DNA from: Botrytis cinerea B05.10
Taxonomy: Eukaryota; Ascomycota; Leotiomycetes; Helotiales; Sclerotiniaceae
Reading direction: 5' to 3'
Assembly: GCF_000143535.2 (NCBI RefSeq)
Contig: NC_037311.1
Span: 1,426,001-1,490,000, forward strand
Length of the DNA stretch: 64,000 nt
Of this stretch, positions 1 through 12,185 are shown piece after piece. The first letter of the stretch is position 1. Every line of letters begins with the position of its first letter. The notes below the pieces were generated by a model that searched no databases, was not told where the DNA came from, and saw nothing but the letters and a program-made list of their open reading frames with translations. The translations under genes and the position numbers were made by a program.

Positions 1-270
1 CCGATCACTATTACCACCGATCGACATGGAGGGGATCCTGGGAGGAAGTTGTTGTACTGTTATAGTATGAATGACAGGGAAGGGATTATAGCGACCAGTG
101 GAGTGGTCAATGGAGAGAATAGAGCATTTGGAGGCCAGATTATCAATCCGGCTCCGAGTGTTTTCTTGAATACTAGTGATTCATCGCTTGGAGGTTTTGA
201 TGGAGGAACAGGCGGCTGTTCTTGTGCTTGGAGTAACTTTCAGGAGCTCATCAGTGCGTCAGGAACGTGA
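1..270 (+). CDS. C-terminal end of an unrecognised protein (truncated by window edge)
   Basis: Frame 1 is open from the first base to a TGA at 268-270 and encodes 89 residues, so this is probably the last exon of a gene that starts upstream. The tail is rich in Gly, Ser and Asn with a CSCAW motif near the end. I recognise no family. Shortly downstream (about 330-355) is a short GGAAA-type purine repeat, consistent with the 3' flank of a gene. It could be a chance open frame; the lack of any upstream sequence prevents a better call. Confidence 0.4.
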   Translation, partial: PITITTDRHGGDPGRKLLYCYSMNDREGIIATSGVVNGENRAFGGQIINPAPSVFLNTSDSSLGGFDGGTGGCSCAWSNFQELISASGT

Positions 271-912
271 AGGAGAAGATGACGATGATGCATTTTTATG
301 ATATTATGGATACAGGTATAGGGAAAACAGAGGAAAGGAAAGGAAAGGAAAGAAGACACAATTTAGTAGCATGGGTTATGAATATTGAATAACTACTACA
401 TTAGAAATGCAGAGTAGATGATAGACCAGAATAAGTTAGGGATTACCTATGCAGGAACACTCCTACAATTAATGTATATTTCAATTGCCAAATATGAACA
501 ATGGTACTAGACAGTATCTATGACAGTGAAACAATATGAAGGCAAAAATATATAGAGTGAGTGATCCCTGTCGATTCGGGTCGGCGAGTATCGATCAAAT
601 TCCGATGAAGCTCTCTTGTGATTGTAAACAACGGAATCTCATCTCAACCCTTCATTACACAAACTACATTCGTTTCTTGATCTCGATCTACCTACAATAC
701 CTTCAGCTTATTACGCCCTCTCACCATCTTTAATTTCATTTTTTCTTTCCCTCTCAGCCTTTCATCATCTTTTATCGCACAGCAACCGATCTTGCCGCCT
801 AGATTTATCTACTGATAACCACTTGCGATTGTCATTTGCGATTCGAGAATCTTCGAGGAATTGTATAAAGATTTGGGCGAACTACAGATTGTGTTTCGAG
901 GAGAGAGACAAC
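271..912. other. Intergenic, no gene seen
   Basis: AT-rich spacer with a short GGAAA-type repeat near 331-355 and a pyrimidine-rich stretch (about 715-775), the latter consistent with a leader or promoter for the gene starting at 913. No convincing coding frame. Confidence 0.5.
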
Positions 913-1659
913 ATGCCATCCATTGCACAAGAAGATTGGGATGTTCCATCTATGGATTTCCACATGAGTCCAAATGGAGCTGTGAATCTACTGAAGAGAC
1001 GGAGGGACGTTGCGAATTTTGCGGATGTGATGGATGAGGAGGTGCAGATGAAGATTAATAGGTATGTGCTACTTGTTTGCGGATTGATTTTCGGGTCGTT
1101 CTTTGAATATCAACAATATCAAGCGTATTAGAGGCAGGGCAGTTGTGAGCAGTCAGCTAATGTTTGAAGTAGTCCTAGACATTCAAACCTCCATTCACAT
1201 TCACATTCACACAATCTCTATCCACACGCCACGCACCACGAACCCGAACGCAGACACCTAATTCCCCGCTCGAAAATGAGTCTGAACAAACGGGTTCGAG
1301 TTGAATATTTGCCCTCAGAGCCCGAATCTAGGATCGAACAGGCAAAGGAGAAAGAGAAGAGTGGATCTGGAATGGATCTACGAGCTTGTCATATATGTCG
1401 ACGCAAACCGACTGTGAAGAAGGAATTGGATGCGTTTGCGAATTGTGAGGGCTGTGGGAAGAGAGCTTGTTGGGTGTGTATCAGGGAGTGTCTTGGAGGG
1501 TGGGGGAATACGGAGATGGGGGAAGAGGTGGGAGGAAAGGAGGACTGGGGAGAGAAGGGAATGACGCATAGGGGAATGATCTGTAGCAGATGCTGTGTGG
1601 AGAGGGGAACCGAGGGAGATGTGCTGTGTTTAGGATGCTTGAGAATGGAGGGGAGCTGA
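913..1659 (+). CDS. Small cysteine-rich zinc-finger-like protein, function unknown
   Basis: Two-exon model: 913-1061 and 1179-1659 (209 aa). The start ATG sits in the context caacATGcc. The donor is GTATGT at 1062; the acceptor is TAG at 1176-1178, about 20 nt after a CTAAT branch site; an acceptor ending at 1253 also stays in frame. The N-terminal part is charged and unremarkable. The C-terminal half carries many cysteines: CHIC, then CEGC-x4-CWVC-x3-C, then CSRCC and CLGC. This spacing could coordinate two zinc ions in a RING/PHD-like way, but no exact family signature is evident. No signal peptide or membrane segment. Function unknown. Confidence 0.65.
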
Positions 1660-2765
1660 AATTTTTGTGCGCGTGGGAAAATATTTACTGGGATTTGGCA
1701 CTGCCAGGAGGGAAATAGGGCGCATTATGGAAACTTAAGCAAACTTGCGGGTAAGCTCCGGGTTCGATTCATTAAGGAGTAAACTCGAGGGAGGATTCTC
1801 CGGTTCGATGGATGGGAATGATTCGATGGGATGAGCGATGCGATCGATACCCATTTTGATCTGGAGTCTTTAAGGTTGGCAATCTTGCAAGGATAGTGAT
1901 TTGCATATAATAAGGTTTACCCGGGTTTCTTACTGCATTTTACCATATAGTTACATGTATTATGAATATTGATATATTTTCATTGGCTATTTGTACTGTC
2001 TTTTATACGTGAATACTACATGGGGTTAAATAGTCGTATAACTACGCTTGAATGACAAGGTATTCAAATTCTGGACGAGAAGAATGTGAGGTATGTTTTC
2101 ACTGCAGAAAACTGGCACCGTTGTTTCTGTTTAAAGTGGGTTGGAGCGAGTTCAGTGAGTGATCATGTTCTGTTCGTCGAGATGATATCGGATGGGGTAT
2201 CCACAGCGGAGTGGTAATTCTGGCAGCGACGATGGATATCTACCTTCTATGTTCTATGAACTGATGCAGCTTTTGAGAAATACTCTTTGGAGACATCGGA
2301 TGAAGTCTTAGACTATTTACTTTTTTCAGTATTGCCGAAGATGTAGGTAGGTATATAGTATAGAATTCTATGGAGCGCCATCTGGTGAATGTTTGAAAAC
2401 GACCTATTAGGGTGCAGTGACTAGGAAAATGGATACTTTCGTTCAAGAAAGCCATCCATGATCAAACACTATCTGTCATCTTGGATACCAAGCTCAGGTA
2501 GAGTTAGGTATAGCGCACATTTTCATCTTCACAGCTCCCATGACGCTCTTCTGATTTTCATTTTCTCTCCATATACATGCATGCATATCCCGGGTATCCA
2601 AACCAAAACGCCTTGTGCTATTTTCTCTTACAGCTTTAAGCAATCCACCGATGCGCCGTTCTTGTATGCAGGAAGCTAATCCCTAACCAGTCTAACAAGT
2701 TGAATGCGTAAAAAGAATCTTGTACTTTTGTCTCCGAACGCCTTCGTACTTGATGAAGTAGCCGT
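1660..2765. other. Intergenic, no gene seen
   Basis: About 1.1 kb between the Cys-rich gene and the 3' end of the Prp4 gene. AT-rich, with several short frames on both strands that lack codon structure or family resemblance. Nothing further supported. Confidence 0.5.
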
Positions 2766-4417
2766 TCAAACACCTTCTCCGTTATTTCTTCCCCATAACT
2801 TCACCGTTCTATCATATCCTCCACTTACGATCCATTTGCCATCTGCACCTACGTCACAACTATGCACATTCCCTGTGTGTCCGCTTAAACTCTGTACCAG
2901 CGCCCAGTCATCCGCCGAAAAGATTTTGACGTCCTTATCAAATCCACTGGAAACAAAGAATGTTCCCGCTTTTCTCGGTTTCACTGCTCCCTTTTCATCA
3001 TTCTCGGGCAATGACTCTGCATCCATCCCTTTGAACCATCTCAAATCAGAAACTACACTACGATGTGCACCCACTGCCCCGGTACTTGCGACTTTCCTCA
3101 CATCCCAGCATTTGACCCAGCCATCGCCAGATCCAGATAGAACACGATGGCCATCAGTAGACCAGTCGAGCGCGTAGATGGGCTTGATATGTCCATCTAA
3201 GATCATAACTGTACGGCCTGTTCGGAGATCCCAAATACGTCCAATACTATCCATTCCTGCGCTTGCTAGAAGTGATCCATCGCCATTGAAACTCAGACAG
3301 AAAACACCTCTTGAATGTCCTTCTTGAAGTAAAAGTTCTGTAGTAGTTTCAACATCCCATAGTCTCCATGTCGTATCCTCGGATGCGGATGCGACATATT
3401 TCCCCGATGGGTGGAATTCCACTCGGCAAACTCTTTGATTGTGTCCCGCAAGTGTTGAAACAGGTGTATCTTGCTCCAGATTCCATAAATGAACTTTTCC
3501 CTCTGCTCCTCCTGATGCCAAGTTGACGCTTCCAGGGGAAACATTCGATCCTTCTATTGTGGCACCTGGTGCCCAAGAAATTCCACCCACTCTATCTGTA
3601 TGGCCTCTCAGTGACTTTTTAATTTCTAGATCCGGTATTCCAAGTAGCTTGATTCCACCTCCCCAATTTCCAGCAGCGACCAATTCTCCATTCGGCGAGA
3701 TTCTCACAATACTAACTGGTCTCTCGGCCGCCATCTGACTTCCCTGGAGCTCGAAGTCCTTGAGCCTCTCCTTCACTCCTTGTCTGAACTTAATATGAGT
3801 CCTCAATGGAATATCCTTCTCGATCTTCTGAATCTCCATCCTCTTTTTCGCTCTCGGCAACGAAAACTTCGCAATCTCTATCCTCGCGTCTAGTAATTCT
3901 TTCGTCCCCCTAGTATAGAATTCCTCTTCAGCTTCCTCATCCTTACCCCCCTCTCCCATCTCGATATCACCATCTTCATCTTCTCCATCTTCTTCCGCCT
4001 TCATCTCACTCTCAATCGTCAACAACTGCCGTAATCGGTCTCTCCTGTCACCTGGTCCTTCTCCGAATAATGTGATAGGCTCGCCCATCTCTCGAAGTCG
4101 TGCGCGCACGCGCCCATCGTCGGTTGGGACCGCTATAGCGGCTGCGCGACGTTTGCGATCGAATTGAGAAAGAATTGCGCTGGCACGTTCGGGAGCAATG
4201 CCAGCGGTTGCAGATGGCATATCATAGTCACGATCGAGAGGGACATCTGCAAGATCTATACCTGTATCCTGCGTGAAGAGAAGTGGAGGTTAGCTGCCGC
4301 TTGTGAAGGTGCAATTGTTCATCTGTCTGAGGTTCATTTGTGTGCATGATTATAGGTTGGAGGGGTACAACTTACTTCTTTGGCCTCCTCCACGTAAGCT
4401 TGTCTGGAAGGATGCAT
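2766..4417 (-). CDS. PRP4: U4/U6 snRNP-associated splicing factor Prp4 (WD40)
   Basis: Spliced minus-strand gene: exon 1 4376-4417 (14 codons), intron with GTAAGT donor and CAG acceptor, exon 2 2766-4268; 514 aa. Prp4 is a component of the U4/U6.U5 tri-snRNP required for pre-mRNA splicing in the nucleus. The N-terminal half holds the SFM splicing-factor motif (around residues 65-98, including [20 protein letters not shown]), shared with Prp18. The C-terminal half (about 195-510) is a WD40 propeller with successive GH...WD blades such as RLWDVET and KLWG. An ATG at 4220 would give a shorter product, but the spliced start adds a contiguous N-terminus ([17 protein letters not shown]) that reads straight into the known domain. 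Length and domain order fit the family. Confidence 0.93.
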
Positions 4418-5264
4418 TGTGATAACTTCCAAGGAATTCTACAAGCTGCAAGTGGTAAAGAATTTGTAATTCGAATGAATGCGGTTGGCGTGAGGTAAAG
4501 TAAAGATTGTTGTCTACTTCGCACACACAGGGAAAATAAATACTGGAGTGAAGCTTTACGGTCAAGGATTCAGTGATGTTTATTAGTGACGATCTTCGCT
4601 AAATTTCTGATGCTTGAAGGCCTAGAGCTTGGATCAAGGTCTAATTCTACCCTGTAGATTTCTGGCCTGTACCTTTTTGGATGGAAAAGCTTGGCACCTC
4701 CATGAAGATGAAGATGGAGAGAAAATCGTACATTTGAAATTGTCTATATATTCATCTGATTCTTGTTTCGCTTGGTCTGGTAAGTAATAGTATCGATCTA
4801 AATCTAGGTTTTCATAATCACATATCACGGAATATCACAAGGGAATCATGACTAGAAAAAAACGGCATTGTGCTAATAGTGGTATACATATATATATTCT
4901 ACCATGCATGTACGTAAAAAAAGGTATCCTCCAATTTCGATAGGTATCTTGAGTAAACCATTTATCAATCCCGTAGGTAATTTTGAGCCAAAACGCCCTT
5001 ACGCCTCATACATACATGTGATTGCCAAAACTGCCAAAGGTGCAAATGAAATTGTGGTATTTCCTTGCTAAACGCCAGAGAATCTATCAATGCAAGCTAA
5101 AGTACATGGTATATTCATGAAAACATAGTGTGAAGTGTAAAAGGGACAAGTATCAAAGTGTAAAATTGAAAAGAAAGAAACGATTGAATTAGAAAAAGAG
5201 CATCTCCGAGGTATCAACTTCTCCATAACTCGGATGCCATAGGAGTGACGTCTTCCTTGGCAGC
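4418..5264. other. Intergenic: Prp4 upstream region and GH16 3' flank
   Basis: Contains the Prp4 5' flank and the 3' flank of the GH16 gene. AT-rich with TATATATA-like stretches near 4888. No coding frame supported. Confidence 0.5.
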
Positions 5265-6233
5265 TTAGCTTGAGAAGACCTTGATCGAGTTGATGATCCA
5301 GTAAGCATTCTTAAATGCAGTTGGATTGGAAGAAACATAAGCATTGCAGGTGGCAGCTTTGGTACTAGCTGCGCAACCACCACTTGACCAAACTTGCCCA
5401 GCCCAATCTCCGCAGAATGTGGTGTCGAGAATGATGTTGTGCGATTTGAAATGACTGTCGATATTGCAACCGCTGCCAGAGAATTTAGCAATCGGCTTTC
5501 CCCAAGCGGCGGGATCTGGCTTGCCAGACTGAATGTTTGCTGGGATAGCTGTACGGGAGAAGAAGTAGATGGCAATGTAGGACGATGTCCATTCCCAAGC
5601 ATAGACCCCACCTCCCGCTGCGTTAAAGGCTGGACCATAGGTTGCTGTGTTTTTGACTGTTTGGCCACAACCTGTATTTCCGCCTCCTGCGTTGCAATCT
5701 GAACCAACGAGAGTTGTCCCAGTATCGGATCCGCTGTTGCTCATGACACACCCTTGCGAGGTATGAAGAGTCATTTGATTTGTAGTTCCGGCATTGACTC
5801 CTTCAATCACGTCGATTTCTCCATTCGTAGGCCACGAGGGCCCGAAGCTCCAAAGAGCAGGCCAAGTTCCGCATCCCTCTGGCATATGGGCAATATCGGC
5901 AATGAACAGGCCATGTGTGTATGCTTTGTTTGAGCTAACACGAGTTGAAGCTCTTCCGGCAGCTCCTGAGAGTGAGGTGGTGTGATCTACTCCGAGATAG
6001 ACAGAATTGACACCAGCGTTGTTGGTATACCCAGCAAGTGCAGTTTTGTTGGCAGATGAAGCGCTCTGATATGCGACAAGACCGTTGGTTGGGTCAGCGC
6101 CAGAGAAGAAGCTGAACTCCGAGAAGAAGTTTGTGTGGTCATATGAATCGGCAAGAGTGTATGCGGCATTCACGCTGCCGGCAGCGAGAATCAACGCAGC
6201 TCCGATACGACTGAAGACTTGAGCTGAAGGCAT
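5265..6233 (-). CDS. Secreted glycoside hydrolase family 16 (endo-beta-1,3(4)-glucanase type)
   Basis: Intron-free gene of 322 aa. The start at 6233 was chosen because it is followed at once by a signal peptide (MPSAQVFSRIGAALILAAG, likely cleavage after SVNA); an in-frame ATG at 6278 would put 15 polar residues before it. The catalytic signature GEIDVIEGVN near the middle matches the GH16 E-I-D-x-x-E nucleophile/acid-base motif. Aromatic-rich strands around it (WPALWSFGPSWP, YAWEWTSSYIAIYFF) are typical of the jelly-roll fold. Fungal members of this subgroup act on mixed-linked or beta-1,3 glucans in cell walls or plant polysaccharides; exact substrate cannot be read from sequence. No membrane anchor or carbohydrate-binding module follows. 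Confidence 0.92.
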   Translation of the reverse strand: MPSAQVFSRIGAALILAAGSVNAAYTLADSYDHTNFFSEFSFFSGADPTNGLVAYQSASSANKTALAGYTNNAGVNSVYLGVDHTTSLSGAAGRASTRVSSNKAYTHGLFIADIAHMPEGCGTWPALWSFGPSWPTNGEIDVIEGVNAGTTNQMTLHTSQGCVMSNSGSDTGTTLVGSDCNAGGGNTGCGQTVKNTATYGPAFNAAGGGVYAWEWTSSYIAIYFFSRTAIPANIQSGKPDPAAWGKPIAKFSGSGCNIDSHFKSHNIILDTTFCGDWAGQVWSSGGCAASTKAATCNAYVSSNPTAFKNAYWIINSIKVFSS

Positions 6234-9200
6234 GATTGCGTTTGTAAAGATTGACTGTACTTCGTGTGGTTGTTCCAAAAAAAAAACTTGAAAGGTTAAA
6301 TTTGTGGAATTGTGAATGGAAGTATTGAAGTGGTTTGTAGAATATCTGAACGTGATTTCTGAAATGCTTTTGAATCAAACGGATATCATGAATTATAACG
6401 AAACCCCTGAGTTTGTATTGCAATTGTTCTTGCTTTATGTTATTGTGAGGCACGAAGACAATAGCTTTTGTCGTATATTGTGACTCGACAATGACTGCAC
6501 AAAGAAAGGTTGCTGTTCAACAAAGTTTTTAGTGAATAGATGGAAATTATCAGATAAGCCACACAATTGTCAAAGGTGAGGTAAAGAATACAAGAACAAA
6601 GATGACAGAAATAGAACGAAAATACACCGCGTAAGGAGTGACGGTGATGCTGAATGCTTGAAATTTGACAAAGCGACGCGAAAGCTCTTCGACTGAAGAA
6701 AGAGGGTAAGAGATATTATAAGAAAAGCACGCATGTGAAGGATTCTCCTTCAATGTCTCTAGAGCTCTTTGTCCCAAACAGTTCAGTTCTTTCATGGCGT
6801 TTCCGTAGATAGTCAATGCCCTGTAGACTTCATAGCAGGGGGGTAAGCTTCGAGAACTAGGTGGTCAATGTACCAGGCCATCCTGGACACTTATAGGAGC
6901 AGAGAGGGGTAGACTGTAGAGGTGTGAGTGAAAAGGGCATGTATGTGCGAGCGAGAAACCGATGGAGGATTCAGTGGATGATGAAGATTGGCATGGAACA
7001 CACTAGATGGATCACTCTCATAGCGAGCGAGATTCCCTCTCCCCAGGCAAGCCAGGATCCACTGGGATGATTTGATCTGAAGTGTGGGATTTAGCTCAAG
7101 ATTCGAGAAACATTGTTGTGACAGGGGAATAGGGAGATGGATGGCGCAGCCAGTAAGGACTCTTTATTCATGTCAAAAATCGGATGCTTGACAAGAGTGT
7201 TTGAGGTTGTGATGGTTCCTGAAGGAGTGGACCAATTAAACTTTGTAAGCCGCCAAGATATTTCTTGGTCGGGATTAAGCGAATCTTTTAATCGTGCTCG
7301 GATTGCTTAAGGAAAATCAAATATATGCAAGGCTAAAGGTGGAATGATCACCAGTAGAAAGATGTTGCAAGAAAGTATCACTTCCTCTCTGATTGTTCCC
7401 ATGCACATCTTATCGGCAACGTGGTACTTTATCATAGAAAAGGGGGGTTCGTCGAACATGTGAGCGATTTGCGGGATCTGATCTGCATACATACAAATTC
7501 GTATGTCTACTCAGAATCTATGATTCTGCTCCATCCCTCAATTTTTTCCCAGTCAAAAGAGCATATCGGCTTGCTCTCATGCAGGGAATGAAGCCAGAAA
7601 AAAGTACGGAACAAGTTATACTTCCAGGATCCTTTTCTTCATCTCGCTCTCCATGCTCCAATCAGAATCTAGAGGATCCAGACATCCAAACATCCAAGGA
7701 AAACGTCACGTTCTTCTGAAACACCAAGATCTGATGGAAACATCAAACATTTCGGATTTGATCTTCGCATTTCCATCTGGTCTTTTCCGCGTAAGCCTAT
7801 CCCTCAACGCCAACAGATTGGCAGCTACAACACGAGTCGCATATGTGTTTGCCCATGTATTTTTTGCATCCAGATGAGCCCCCACCATAGATGCATGAAA
7901 CTTGATATCCTTTGATGAGACCCAGAAGATCTTGTCAACCACCACACAAACAAAACACCGTGCGTGCCTTATATCTATCAATCCATGTCACCCTATCAAC
8001 CTAGTAGACAATTGCCTTGTAGAACGTCCATGAGTTGATACTTTCAACCACTCAACTCAACTGCCTTCTCCTTTTTGCCAATAACGCGTAGCACTTCACA
8101 TACATAAAACATCAAACATTCTCACCATCTGAGCTCGACAAATCGTGCATTCACATCCTTCCCGTTCCTTCTCCCTGTGTGTATCACAGCCCATCAAATG
8201 ATATGGGAAGCACTATTTCTACGTGGTTTCTTAAGAATATCAACACTGTAGACGTTTATTACCATAAGAGGCAGGTCAAAGTAGTCTCCCACTATCAAAT
8301 TGAGGCTTGGCTATATTGCGGCCCAATACTGTTGTGCCGTATAGATCAATCCCCAGACTTCCACTCCTCTGCAACTTCCCACGCACCCTTCAATTTTCCC
8401 GGAATCATCAAAGTCATCATAATTTCCCAGAAACATCAGCATCATCAATATCGTCACATCGCCACTACATATCATGAGGTCAGTGTAACCTGATGGTGTA
8501 CTACAGGATTCACGCTATTCATAGCACGTCTTCGCCTCTTTTGAAGCTTGTCATAAGCACCTAAGTTAGAGATATCCGGGGTTCAGTAGAATTAATTGAT
8601 CCTTCACAGTCATGCGTAATCTGCAGTGTTTGTCCATCGTAAAGTTCTCATTGCAGGTATATGAATAGAATTCTCCAAGTTTATTGAAGCTCATCCTCAT
8701 CTCCGTGAATTCAAATAAAACTCATCATTTTCGGCTGAGAGATTCAAAGGATGCCTTTACCCATTTTGATTAGCACCCATTTATATCACAGCCACGATCC
8801 GTGCATGCATCTGTACGACATAGACTATGGTTCGGCAGATTTCAGTCTGTTTCGGAATTTTCCAAATGTCTAACTCCCGATCACTAACATTGCATACTCT
8901 CGGCACGGTACGGGGCAAAGCAACGTTGTCCAACAACCAGAAAACTTCAAATAATACCTCTCCTGCGCCTCCTGTGCCCCATCCGCAACTCACATTTCGG
9001 AATTAATACACTCTTAGAATTTTAACTCGGCAATCGGTAAATATCAATACTTACCTCGACTTCTATCATAGAAGTTCTATGCTCTCAGCCACATATCAGG
9101 ATCCTCGTGCAAAACATCATGATTATCTAATCATCACTATTCAGATGAGCCAGTTCCAACAAACATTCTTGGACACTGATTTCTCGTGCAATTTGTAATG

Positions 9201-9371
9201 CTAGATGTCCCCAGGCTTACTTTCCCCGTTCTAGAAAACAACATGATAAAACTATAGCTACAGCTCAGCCAACGAACTTTCACTACTATCAAGTTTTCAT
9301 AACCCCGAGAAGATCAGTAACATGATATCATCTAACTATATAAAATAGAAAGCTCCTGATATCGTCTATCA
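6234..9371. other. Gene-poor stretch
   Basis: About 3.1 kb with only short, compositionally random frames on both strands. The first part is the GH16 promoter side. No tRNA, transposon domain or conserved protein fragment was recognised. Paired frames on opposite strands around 7650-7980 look like mirror shadows with no family resemblance. Confidence 0.5.
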
Positions 9372-10692
9372 TTAAAATTTCTCAGCTAGTAACACCGATT
9401 TCCACTCTTTCTGTTCTTTGCTCTTCTCGTTCTGTCTGATTCTATATTCTCCTCTGGATCCAATTTTTTTTTCTATGCTCCCATTATCCTCACATTCCCT
9501 TCTCTTCACTTCAACCCCTGCCGCATCTCCATCTACACTAATTCCATACACGCCGCGCAGGCTCCTGCAAAAATAGAGAAGGTCCCAGCCCAGTTCAAGA
9601 TCTGGGAGCTTCGTGATCAATTGCTTGTTTATGGGTTATAGGTAAGAGATGGGCTTGGTATGTAAATACCTACCTTTGATCAGAGTTTCTACCACAGCTA
9701 GTCCTGCAGCCGCTAAGAAATACCTTATCATGAGGACAGCGGCTAGCGCTGCTAAAGCTTATTTTGGTTTGAGGTTAATGGTGAGAACTAGGCAGGTCTG
9801 TGGAGATGTTAATTGCAATCATTTTATGTGTAGTCTTTCACACAAATGAGTAATGGAGTTCAAAACACAACAAAAATTATGGTCATCGTTGCTCCGATAA
9901 AGAATTGGCATGTTAATGGGGCCGAGACTCACTGTAGCCAAAACATAATTAGCAACAGTTCTCTCAGGACATTGGTTGGCTTATAAAACATCTTGATGTC
10001 TCAACTATTCTCAGCAATTCAAGTATCAACTCATTCATTAGGGGAGAAGATGAGAAACTCATACTCAATGCCCATTCAAACTCCATCAATATCTAATGAT
10101 CCCCATCACAGGTACCCCAATCACTGCGTACATGGTCCCGAGTTTTGTTTTCTAGATCGGACACTTGAAAAGGTGCAATTGCAGAACCTGATGCGAAGAA
10201 TATATATACCAAGCCTGCCTGTATCCGACTAAATTCATACACTTTTACGAAAGAGTACGATATAGATTTTTGCATATAAACAAAAGCTATGAAATGGATG
10301 CCGTTAATTGTGGCAACTGACATCGAATTTCTGTTACCCAACGTTCTTAGAATATGCGTTGGATTAAGTAACCGAGAAGGAAACGAGGGATGAGAGTCAA
10401 TAGATTCTTTTTTTGGATTTTCAATTTGGGAGAAGGAGTTGTTGGTATTTGAAGATTGTCTAGAGGTTCGGGAAGGAAGAAATAAACTGGAACGAGACAG
10501 AAGAAGGCAGGAACACTGAGGATATAGAACATGTATTGCCAGCCAAGCTTCTGGGCCACGATGCCCCGTCTTCCAATCTTGTCGGCGAGGCCCAAGGCGA
10601 TTGCTGGACTGAGTCCAGGTACACACATATAGACTGAAATGATGATTTAACAACCCGATGTTGGCCTGCAAATGCTTGGCTATTTGATACAT
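9372..10692 (-). pseudogene. Relic of an MFS (DHA1-type) transporter
   Basis: On the minus strand, fragments of a major facilitator transporter lie in the correct N-to-C order but in different frames. Around 10590-10450: VAQKLGWQYMFYILSVPAFF and YFFLPEPLD (sixth membrane segment and central loop). Around 10270-10170: SYSFVKVYEFSRIQAGLVYI (segments 7-8). Around 9766-9672: IRYFLAAAGLAVVETLIK (segment 11). Around 9592-9535: WAGTFSIFAGACAACMELV (segment 12), followed by stops. The first five membrane segments are not recognisable and segments 9-10 are degenerate. Living family members are 12-TM drug or metabolite exporters of about 500 aa in the plasma membrane. This copy is broken by frameshifts, stops and loss of the N-terminus, so it is a pseudogene; exact limits are approximate. 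Confidence 0.8.
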
Positions 10693-12185
10693 AGAAGGGC
10701 AGAAAACAAAAAGGCTTAGAGGGAAAAAGATTCCGTGATTCCCATCAGAAAAAAAATAACCCGCCTTTGTAGCTGATGTAATTTTCTACCAGCTGGTATG
10801 GCTGACTTGCATCCACCTGGGTCAAAGAATCTTATGATGCACCCGTGAAATCGAAATCGAATGAAAGTTCTCTCGAAGACTTAGATGCATCTCCGATTGT
10901 ACTGAGAGATAAGGAAGGTTGAGAGGGGCACGGTAGTAAGTGAGATGTGGACTGATTTTGCATATTGAAGGACTGGCAAAGGTATAATTGCTGAAACAAA
11001 ATGGAGCAAGTACACAAGAAACCTTTATATGCATCTTTGAATTCTGCCTTTCTACAACACCCGCCAAAAATGTCTGTAAGACATCTCAAAGCACAGATTC
11101 AGAAGTTGGCCATCAGGTACTACAGACTGCTGCACAGTTTTTGTTGGCCTGAGATATATATACCCACGCTTCTAGATGATCCTAAGAATATCATTCGAGA
11201 TTCTAGACGGCAAACACTGAGTTGCAACAATGTTGCTCATCATGGGGTGGTAAATACGAGCTTCAAAGAGGAAACAGCAATACCAGCGAATAGGTTGGGT
11301 CGAGTGAAAAATAATCACTGCCAAATGAGAGATTATAATCAGGCATGTAAACCATGGAACCGCCGCCTATATGATCTTAGATCATGCTGGAGTACTCATT
11401 CCAGCCTCACAGGATAATTTAAGAACAGAATATCCCCATACCCCAGACTGGCATACTGAAAGCAACCTTTCGGTGTTTGGAGACCTGTGAGCGTACAAGA
11501 TTGACTAAACAACTTGAACAGACTCATTGTTTCAGCGGACTCAATCCTTCCGACCAGTCGGATCGATTGCCACCTGGACTATTGAATGTCCTCCTCAGGA
11601 AGTCTTCAAAAGATGAAAGAAATACACCAACAGCGGCATAATCAATGAGCTGAGAGGCCCAGCTGTGGACAGCCCATGATAGAGGTTTCAATTATGAGCG
11701 AATGATTTTCTGATGATACGAAAGCATTTCCCGGTACGTAGTGGTTCAAGAAACATGGGTGAGATGAGATTAGTAAGATTTTTGCACTAGGTTGTCCAAA
11801 GTAGCTCTTCAACCGAGTTTTTAGAGTTTTCTATTTCCCCTGTCTCAATCATTTGTTGAAAGGAGGCAGTGAATCCAATTTAACTTGTTCTTTCCAATTT
11901 CCAGTTTCCATCATAAGTAGTTAACAGATAAAAGGTAAGCGCAGTCAAAGGCCTCCATTACTGGAGGCGTTGGTTTCTTTCCCTATTGTTTTCGGTTCTT
12001 TACATTGCTGCGCAAACGTCTCCGGCGCGTCGCCATATTATTTTGTTGGTGACTATTGTAGACTGTTGTACGTCTACCTGCTCTATTTCAGTCATTCGAT
12101 CGATAGGTATTATTTTGATACATCAGTTGCAGTTCTCTCAACTTGAGAGGATGAATGATCAGCATCATTCGGTACCTAGGGGATC
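10693..12185. other. Intergenic, possible decayed N-terminal part of the MFS relic
   Basis: No supported gene. If the MFS relic ever had a full N-terminus it should lie between 10.7 and 11.6 kb, but I could not recognise it. The last 200 bp serve as the promoter side of the GT17 gene. Confidence 0.4.

Noticed and set aside
1741..1815. Two GGTTCGAT motifs resembling tRNA B boxes
   Set aside because: No pairing T stem, acceptor stem or anticodon arm can be formed around them.
2704..3177. Plus-strand frame of 157 codons
   Set aside because: Antisense to the WD40 part of Prp4; no independent support.
11001..11417. Plus-strand frame of 138 codons
   Set aside because: No family resemblance; lies in the decayed area next to the MFS relic and looks random.
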